A stretch of DNA of 64,000 bases, from contig JAVHKY010000003.1 in NCBI GenBank assembly GCA_035079385.1, forward strand, positions 23,637,501 to 23,701,500, in the 5' to 3' direction. The DNA comes from Aspidiotus rigidus. Taxonomy: Eukaryota > Arthropoda > Insecta > Hemiptera > Diaspididae. A model generated the notes under the pieces. The model saw only the letters and a list, made by a program, of their open reading frames with translations, was not told the origin of the DNA and did no database searches. The number at the start of each line of letters is the position of its first letter. Position 1 is the first letter of the stretch. The position numbers were made by a program, and so were the translations under genes. This document shows positions 56,451 through 64,000 of the stretch, in pieces.

Positions 56451-57320
56451 CGGGAAATATATAAGTGCACGCCTCATAAAATTATATTTACCGCCAGTTC
56501 CCCTCCCGTCATGGAAAAAAACTGGCACGACGTTGAAACCATGACGAACGCCATAAATGCATGCCAGGACTGGCACACGACCCGTATTTCAAAAGAAGAT
56601 AATTTTGCTGCATTTATTGTGAGGAACTCCAGCCAGGATGGGCTTGACAGTAGAGACTGCCTCTCCATAATAAACCTCAAACTCCTCATGAGTGAGGTAT
56701 GACTATTGATGGAGGTGTTTTCCCAGTTGTTCCACCCCGAAGGAGTCGGTCGAGTCAGTTAGTTAATGCATTGGATTTTGAGCATTGTCGTGAGATCTTC
56801 TCTGTTGGTCAAATACTGCGGTTCGTTGTTAAAATAAGATGATTCGGCAGAAGTATGAGGCCAAGGGAATGCGCGGTAGTTATATGGGTCAGTGCAATAG
56901 CCGTGGACGTTTCATTATTGACTTGTATTCAAGAGTTCGCCGTTTTGACAATATTCGCACTTCTGAACCTTCCTGTCATTTGCCAATTCCACTCTTCCTT
57001 TTCGCGGGCCCTTTTTGGCAATCAAGGTTCTTGATGGAGTCTAATCTTCAAGCCCATTTGGAGCTTCCTTTCGAACTTCAGGAAGCTTTTCACGCTGCAC
57101 ATGTCAAGTGGTAGACGGATGTTAATTTCGACTCTTCTCGGCGTTCGTTATTATGAAGGCAGGTACCATGTAGTCTTGAACTTAGATTTATTCAAGAAGC
57201 GGTTGGGCTTTGCCGTTGTAAATTATTTGAAAACTTATATTTGTTAATTGCATTAATATGTATCAATATTGTAATGTCTTTATGAAATATATGGTGATGG
57301 TAAAAAAAAAAAAAAAAACT
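56451..57320 (+). other. Sequence ending in poly(A), possible retrosequence
   Basis: A 91-codon frame (56839-57114, starting MIRQKYEAKGMRG) with no recognised family is followed about 190 bp later by an 18-base A run (57302-57319). The A tail in plus orientation suggests a retroposed sequence, but no target duplication was found. Confidence 0.3.
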
Positions 57321-58460
57321 CCACTTGGAATGCTGCCTTGAGGCTTGTGCTGACTTGTCAGTAACCAAAGCATTCCATTGTCTTCTTTCCTGTTTCTTAA
57401 CTTGTATCAAGATGTGTGCACTACTTACTTTGTGTATTTGTCCGTTTCATAGGATTTCTAGTGTTTTGGATCTTGAGTGCACAACTTATATGAGGATGTG
57501 TGCACTACTTACTTCGTTTTTATCCGTGTAATACATTTCTTAGGCGTGTCAATTTTGTTTCCTTGGCGTGTTATCGATAGGCGGGCAATTTCGGTTTTTG
57601 AGGCGTGCGGTTAAATGTATGCCATTTAGAACTACAGCTCCCGAGCAATTTCTGTCCTGAAGAACAATGAAGGAAAGAGGGAAGAAATTGAGATAGTGAA
57701 GTAGGTTGTAGCAGTCGATGGCTACTCTAGAGGCATGATTGAGGGAGTCCTCGGAAGAATGGAGGCAAGGAAATGAATCTACGACAGCAAGAAAGTACTC
57801 AGGATCAGTACCAAACATAGGAAAATGATGAAGGCGTTCAGTGATGTGAATATGGGTATCCTTAAATCCCCACCCACGGTGAAGAGAATAAGCAACTACC
57901 TGATGGAAATCGGAGTGTACAAGCTCAATTAAATAATGCGAAGGTATCCACATTGGTGAGACTGGGAAAAAGTTTGACGTTAAAAAAGAATGGAGCGCGA
58001 ACATCACGGAACAAAGAAAGGGGCGAGACTGTAATGAAGAACAGCACAACGGTGAAGGAATATTTAAAGTTATACATATAGAAAAATGCTCGTAGAGACG
58101 AAAACTCTGGAAACAAATGGAGATTGCAAAAGCAAAGAGAAGAAAAGCCTTCTTGAACGTCTAACAGTTAGAGATTAGCTCGATTATTGGACAAGACAAG
58201 AAGTACAGAACCGACCAATAGGATGATAGTAAGCCTGGTAGCCAATAGAAACGCAGTCGATAGGTGAGTGAACCAATCACGACGCAGTATTAGTGTAGAC
58301 AATCAGATCTTTGTGTTGTACTATAAAAATTAGTGTTTAAGGCTCTGTTCTTCAGTAGCAATATCGCTGATGATGGGGTAACACCCAAAAGTACTCTTCA
58401 AAGCTAACTAATGATGTAGAGATCTTTTATGGATTCGAAACGTCGGTCTTCCTCGCAATA
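57321..58460 (+). repeat. Repeat region with PLE-like terminus
   Basis: 57640-57690 matches the complement of 12950-13010 (GAGCAATTTCTGTCCTGAAG, AACAATGAAGGAAAGAGG). 57395-57520 has a short direct repeat (GATGTGTGCACTACTTACTT twice). The right part ends with the hammerhead-like core at 58367-58396 and with TTCGAAACGTCGGTCTTCC at 58434, both typical of PLE ends. A PLE with a lost coding region is likely. Confidence 0.45.
58367..58396 (+). ncRNA. Hammerhead-ribozyme-like core, PLE-type
   Basis: CTGATGA (exact core), T, a GGGG-TAAC-ACCC-like hairpin, AAAA (expected GAAA), the self-complementary GTAC, then TC. It has the same layout as the cores at 19264 and 20078. The G-to-A change in GAAA hits a catalytic base, so it is probably inactive. 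Confidence 0.35.
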
Positions 58461-60820
58461 TGATGTTTCGGACAAAAGTGTTCTCAAATTTATTTCCAAA
58501 AAAGACTATTTCGTTGTCCAGTGAAGTTTTCCCTTTTCTAGAGATCTTTTACTTGATGGAGACAAGAATAGTTTTTCGAGGTACTAAACTGTCGTCAAAA
58601 TAATATGAAAAGTAAGCGATTGTCGATGGATTGCTGCAATCGTAACAAGTCGCCATTCGCGAAAAGATGTTCCGCGAGGAGCGCTAGAGGTATTGCACTA
58701 GAAGACGATCACATGAAAATTTACATAGAGCGTATGTTATTTCTACTCCCTTTATCTCTCTTAATACTGAAAAAAAGTACCACTTGTAAATGACCTTTTC
58801 TGTCTCTCTTGACTAGTAGAATAATATGAAACTCATGAAAATAAAAATTTCACCAATTATCTGAAACATCACCTTTTGGTGCAGCTTCCACAAATGGCCG
58901 CTATAGTGAATGTAGAGGGCGACTCTTTCGGGTCCTCTCGCGAACAGAGCGCTATTTTTCTTGATACGTGCGAGAAAACAAATTTTTCATTTTAAGTACT
59001 AACAGAGAAGAAGTGTATCCGGGTATAGTTCAAGGTGTTTATGATTATGGATTTGATAGTAGTAGACTCGTACTCAGAAACTTGGTGATTTTTCAATTTC
59101 TATTATTTAACAACAAATTATGAAAGTCTGGTCAGTTTTTCGATTTGTATTTATCCGTTAACGTAGGCGTAACTCATTCAGATTTGTTTCTCAGTGTAAT
59201 ACAATACTTTGGTCGATATTTGTTACGTGCTCGAAATATTTACTTACACTTTCTCATACTTTATCAAGCTAGGCAAACTCCGCGTAATTCGAAATATCGC
59301 TCATTCAGTTCAAAGTAGCTGTGCTATTTTTCCGTCAGATTAAGATCCACCTTGACCTATCTATCAACATCATTCGTCCGCGGATGGAATATGTCAAAAC
59401 GTCGGAGAGCAACGCTGTTCTCGTGTTACAATATAGATACGTTCGCTGTATTTGCGCTGAAATTAAGTCATATTCTTTTACGTAATGTTTATAAATGATC
59501 ACTTGTATGGCGGAGATGATGGAAGGACGAATGCGCGTGTAGGAAAACAATACCGAGCTTGGAAAAAAAAAAGCTAGTAACGCGTCGGGATCAATGTTGT
59601 AACGAGAGTATTTATGCAATAAATCAGTTTTCTGTGAACTTGTGGCTATATGATTACGTGACGTATACGTACCTCAGCACCGTGATTGTATTAATTTGCG
59701 ATTCTGGATTAGGAAACGCTGCGTACGCGAAGTTCGAAAATTTGATTTCGTATCAAAGAATTCGACCCGATAGCGAGTGTTTCATCTCTGGCCTATTGAG
59801 AAAGAGATATTTGAGAACACCAAATAAGAGTTGTATGTCATTCTAACACGAAATCTCTGTTTACATAGCCTATATGAACGGTATTCGATCATGGGAATTA
59901 TTTGCAGGAAGATGTTTTGCCCCTTTATCTCATGTTTTTCATTTAATGACCAGTCACGGATGTAAGATTCTCGTACGAGAGTCGACTAATCTATTCAAGA
60001 CGTGATGTTTCCTCTTCTAGACTAACGTAAAGAAGGGGTGCAGTCAGGTAGAGAGATTACGATTGGGCAAAAAAAAAAACTCGACATTAACACATTAGCG
60101 TATAGATTTTTTACACCATGGTGAAAGCCAGACGTGAAACTAAATTCTATCTGTCGAAGATGACATTAGAGAAAGAGATTATGGTCATTGGTCTTACAAC
60201 GAAAATGAAAATATTATTTCTCGTATCAAATGAGAAATTGGTGAACACGAATTGTCACAATTCGACAAGGGTGCGAGAAAGTTACGAAGTTTACGTGCGA
60301 GGATTACCGTGTGCAATGCCTGTGTCGATTAAGAAAAAACAGTCTAAGGTCGTAAACATTTCACGTATACATCTGACGGGATCACGTTATCAATCTAGAC
60401 GCGTGCCTTATCAATTTCGTGGATTCCCTCGAAACACGAGCGTTGAAAATTTACACAAATTTGAAATTGAAATATGGTACGAGTTGGGCAATTATTGTAC
60501 CTATTTTGTTTTACTCGTCAATTTAACAAAGTAAATTGCTTAGACCTTACGAGTTGAGCTTGCTTGCTCCGCCTTCTTGTAACCATGAGATCAATGTAAT
60601 TTATAACACTCGATGGATAACGAACGGACAACTTGAGTGTACGATTTCAGGTACGGTTATATGGCACTAAATTAGAGTTGTTATTTTAGTACGTGGTCTC
60701 CTTGGTCCACCTATTAAATTTGATCTGCTTCGTATTAGCAGCAGAACGACGGGTATTCCTGAAGTTTTTTTCCTCTCTTTAATAAATATAGAGAAAAAAA
60801 AAATTAACGAGCCTTGTAAT
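58461..60820. other. Unique-looking non-coding DNA
   Basis: No repeat was recognised. The longest frame, 138 codons at 60118-60534 (+), is basic and has no known motif. It could be a chance frame. Confidence 0.3.
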
Positions 60821-60829
60821 TACACTAAC

Positions 60830-62250
60830 GATTACGGCCTCGGAATGAGCAGATGGAGACAATAAGGATGAGTAAGAATGTGATGGTGTGTCCTAATGAT
60901 AATCTCATGATTGCTTGAGAAGGGAGTTTGTGATGCAGGAAGATACAGAAAGGTGAAACCGAATGTTTCCGAGAGCTGGGCAGGCAAGACAAGAAGTGTT
61001 GATAGCAGTACAGGTATGAATAGATAGAACATGAGTGAGACGGGCTAGGGTGACTTCTTCGCATCAAGAGACGGGTAGTATGAAGCAGAACTAGGAATTG
61101 GAGATATTTTAATAGATCGAAGCTTATTTGAGAATAAAGAGGTTCAGAAATCATACCAGAAGGACAGAATGGAGAAGCAGTCATAGGATTTGAAATCACA
61201 CGAGAGGGCGAGATCAGATATGGATCACTTTGCGATAAGGTCCCCTACGTCATGTTCCTTGAGCTCGACCTATAAAAAAGAAATGGAAGATAAGGAAGAG
61301 CTTGACGAGTTTATAAGAATGAGAATTCATTGGACGATAAGATTGGTAGAGTGAAGGTTTTGGATTACAAGTAAGAATGAGAGAGAATCAAATATAGTAT
61401 AAAGGAGGGGGAGACGAGAGAATATAGCAGTAAGTTCGACGGTGAATATGTGAGCTCAGCCACCCTGAATGGTGACTGCTTATCTGGTTCCAGGTTCCGA
61501 TTTGGAAAAATGTCGCAGGGAAATTATGAAGAAATGTCTTGATGCGTTGTTTGAGACGAATGTCAGGGGTAGGGGTTAACGAAGGGGAGTTTGAGAGATT
61601 AGGGTCTAGAATAAATTGAAGCGACAAAAGGGGTGATTAAGTGAGCTGAGCTCATTTGAAAAGATGTGAAAATTTGAGTAATGACCTGTTGAGGCCAGAA
61701 AGTTGTCAGTGTAGTGAGGGAAAAAGCGCGGTAACGGCGAGGAGCACTTCTCAGTTGCGTAGTGCGCGTCGGGCCATTAAAAACCTGGAAGAATGAATCA
61801 AGTCCAGCAATTTTGAGGTTGTTTTGTTAGAGTGGGTGTTGATTGAAGAGCGAAATCAAGCTGAGAAAGAATTAGACTATTTTAGAATTGGAGGAGGAGC
61901 TTGCGGTCGCAGCCGGTATGGGGTGTGATCGTTTTAGGACGTTTGAGGAACTCATGGATTTTGCTCTTTAGATTTCGTTATGGGCGACCCAGGAGAAGGT
62001 GTGACTAAGGAACTTGGCGGAGGATTAAATAGTAATGGTGAAGGTCTGTAGACGCCGTGAAGGACGAGGCGTAGGGCGTCAGTTTCTTCTTCGGAATGCT
62101 ACCATGATTGTTTTGTTATCTGAAAATCAAAATCCACGATCAGATGACCATTTCGAGATTTTGTCAAGGGTTAATTGGAAAACGTTTTGTTGCTCGTTGA
62201 AGGTTGGTGGGGAGATATTGAAGTCATTCGTAGAAAGTCGTTGGACACTC
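60830..62250 (-). pseudogene. LINE RT C-terminus and RNase H remnant
   Basis: Minus strand, many frameshifts: FQLTLDKISKWSSDRGF and FSDNKTIMVAFR (RT, 62095-62205), FLSHTFSWVAHNEI (FLG..FD..L.W..H block, about 61990), an LR...GAF-type stretch near 61720, IFTVELTAIFSRLPLLYTIF and DSLS (RNase H active-site region, about 61400-61450), ELKEHDVGDLIAK (GN..AD..AK motif, about 61245), and RLSLGHT / ILTHPYCL (RLR-GHT-LTHSYLL motif after RNase H, about 60860-60910). The order is right for an RNase H-bearing LINE of the I/Jockey/R1 kind, and the same layout as the plus-strand piece at 47350-48128. Confidence 0.65.
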
Positions 62251-63230
62251 GTTACCCCTCTCTGTGGTACCTTTGAATTTGATGAAATAGAAATTGCCAG
62301 TTCTTCAAGTACTCATAGAACGTATTTCGTTTTCTCGGCTTTATAAAATATCATCTCCATAATTTATTTACTTGTAATCTTGGTATCGAGGGACTCACTT
62401 GACCTGGATGTTTCCGGAGATGAAATAGAATATAGATATGATTTCTTTAGAAGATTAATTTTTGGTCTCGTGAAGGAATCATTTTATCAGTGGCATGATT
62501 GAATTAAACTTTCCGAATAAAGTTGCTTAAGTAGAAGAACATTTATCCGTATGTTTATTGTTTTGCTTCTTCAAATATGAAACCACGTATATTCTATTCT
62601 CCAGAGGGAAGTATAAAACTCTCTTCTCCTCATCATTCTTTGAACTCTGACCTAAAATCTGTGATTCATATTTGATATATGACAGAGGCCGGATTCCTCG
62701 GCATTTGACACTTTTTCTCCTGAAGGGCGAAATGAATGAGAATCAAAATGAAGTTTGAAACATGATAAATAGAGCGCAGGAAAAAAATTCTATTTTGCCG
62801 AAAAATGCCGAAATTGCTGAGAATGCCGAAAAATACCGAAATTACTACAAATCTTAGTTTGTAATAGAACTGAGAAATTTCATGCTAAATCGTGAATATT
62901 TTGTTAAAAATGAACGAATTTTGCCTGAAATCAGGTAGATTTTATTTGAAATGTTGCGCCAATTTTTGTCAAAAAATTCATTAAATTTTGATTGGCAAAA
63001 ATCAACAAAATTTGCTCTCAAGTGAGGCAGTTTTTGACACATTTTTTCTTCCGAAATTATTATCATTAGAGTGCCCTCCAACGGCCGATCGGCCAATGAC
63101 AGGAGGGCACTATAAACAAAAAAAAAAAAAAACAATCACAAACAAAATATGTAAAAAAAAAAAAAAGTACAATAAAGTACAATAAAAACGAAAACAAAAA
63201 TAAAAATAATAGAAAAATACGGATAATAAA

Positions 63231-63262
<32 letters not shown>

Positions 63263-63592
63263 AATAATGATAATATGTCCACCACTAGCCACCCCAACCC
63301 TGGTCCCATGTCCAATCCCCCAACCCCTTCCACAAACCAATCATTTCGAAGAATAAATAAAAAGAAAAATAAATGAATAGAAAAAAATAAATAAATAAAT
63401 AGATATAATAATAATAATTATGGATATATTATGGAGGCCATTTCATCATAGGGGTGCGGACAAGATCGGACTAAAAAATTTATAATAAGAAGAAGAAAAA
63501 AAAAAGATAGATGAATAATGAACAAAAATAAGGTATGGGCAAGCATTATCAATTTGTTTCCAAGTTCACGAGGACTGTCGTCACCTTGCTAC
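62251..63592. other. Non-coding DNA with simple repeats
   Basis: Holds short AATGCCGAAA-type repeats (62795-62845), a small palindrome GTGCCCTCC...GGAGGGCAC (63072-63110) and A-rich tracts at 63117-63260 and 63360-63510. The A-rich right part may be the decayed tail of the LINE to its right. Confidence 0.4.
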
Positions 63593-64000
63593 CTAACATT
63601 TTTCTACTGTCAAAAATATATCAATTGTGCAGTCTTCTTTAACAACACGGTTCAAGAGAGACAGGGCAAGAAGCAGTGGAGCAGAAGCAAACTGCTGTGT
63701 TCTGTGCTGAGGAATCTGGAAGATATCCCTACACCTACTCGTTCTGGATGGAGCGAGGAAATTTATCTTACTTAGTAAGAACGACGATTCAGTTTTTCCA
63801 CACAGGATATCCCTCACTATCATTATTAAACTAATTTCCCTTCTCACTTGTAGAGTAGTTAACTCGTAGCCCAGGACCAACTCCGAATAAGTAATTGAGG
63901 TATCATAATATCCAAAATTTCTAAAATAGAGATATCTTGTGAACATTTTTTGAATACGTTCAATTTTTTTCAACTTCCCCTTACCTACTGGACCCCATAT
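63593..64000 (-). pseudogene. LINE (CR1/Jockey-like) ORF2 C-terminus, runs off the window
   Basis: The minus frame is open from the right edge to a stop at 63593: IWGPVGKGK, KKIERIQKMFTRYLYFRN, ELVLGYELTTLQVRREIS, VRDILCGKTESSFLLSKINF and DIFQIPQHRTQQFASAPLLL, then DCTIDIFLTVEKC. This is the conserved tail after the RT domain in CR1/Jockey-type LINEs (IE-IQ-FTRYL, L..RR, L...I.F..P....R....F..P..RT). It shows no break in this stretch, so the copy may be younger than the other LINE pieces; the rest lies beyond the window. Confidence 0.85.

Noticed and set aside
57549..58049. 166-codon frame on the minus strand
   Set aside because: No recognisable motif, and part of it matches the repeat also present at 12950-13010 outside any shared frame. 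Probably a chance frame in a repeat.
63110..63340. Hydrophobic Phe-rich frames on the minus strand
   Set aside because: They are translations of poly(A)/(T) tracts.

Overview
This is a window of an AT-rich eukaryotic nuclear genome, almost certainly an arthropod and most likely an insect. The evidence is spliced host genes with GT-AG introns, Pol III box A/box B elements, and a mix of Penelope-like, copia-like and LINE retroelements with hAT-type and other MITEs. I cannot name the species; a hymenopteran is a guess from the Pellino N-terminus only. Nothing looks bacterial, and there are no rRNA genes or CRISPR arrays.

Host genes. (1) 4439-6393 (+): seven exons that splice into an almost complete HECT E3 ubiquitin-ligase domain of the AREL1 (KIAA0317) type; the upstream exons lie before the window or were not recognised. 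(2) 9591-25342 (+): the 5' end of Pellino, the RING-type E3 ligase of Toll/IL-1R signalling. A tiny start exon at 9591-9601 joins in phase to a clear coding exon at 25130-25342. No later Pellino exon was found, so most or all of 25343-64000 is probably a very large intron or intergenic DNA. (3) A weak candidate for a small secreted protein lies between them (exons near 7009 and 8480).

Mobile DNA dominates the rest. At 16.8-24.3 kb there is a nested stack. A copia-like element on the minus strand is split by Penelope-like element (PLE) A. PLE A is interrupted inside its GIY-YIG nuclease domain by PLE B (13-bp target duplication). PLE B is interrupted by two palindromic non-autonomous insertions: one with two head-to-head tRNA-like promoters (12-bp duplication) and one made of an inverted PLE pseudo-LTR plus the first codons of a PLE ORF (14-bp duplication). 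A 1.65-kb TTAA-flanked element with convergent 43-44-bp minisatellites cuts the 5' side of PLE A. Hammerhead-ribozyme-like cores recur in the PLE termini.

From 26 to 64 kb there are two MITEs with a CGTCCATAAATTACGTGAGG terminus, four large fold-back elements that share a core motif (two carry LINE fragments), TCGA-rich palindromic repeats, a MITE inserted in diverged satellite, a textbook hAT MITE with an 8-bp duplication and an internal 42-bp minisatellite, several decayed PLE and LINE fragments, and finally a LINE ORF2 C-terminus running off the right edge. The stretches 29.5-31.6, 38.7-41.9, 51.4-53.4 and 58.5-60.8 kb look like unique non-coding DNA. The two host ligases show no visible functional link to the mobile elements.
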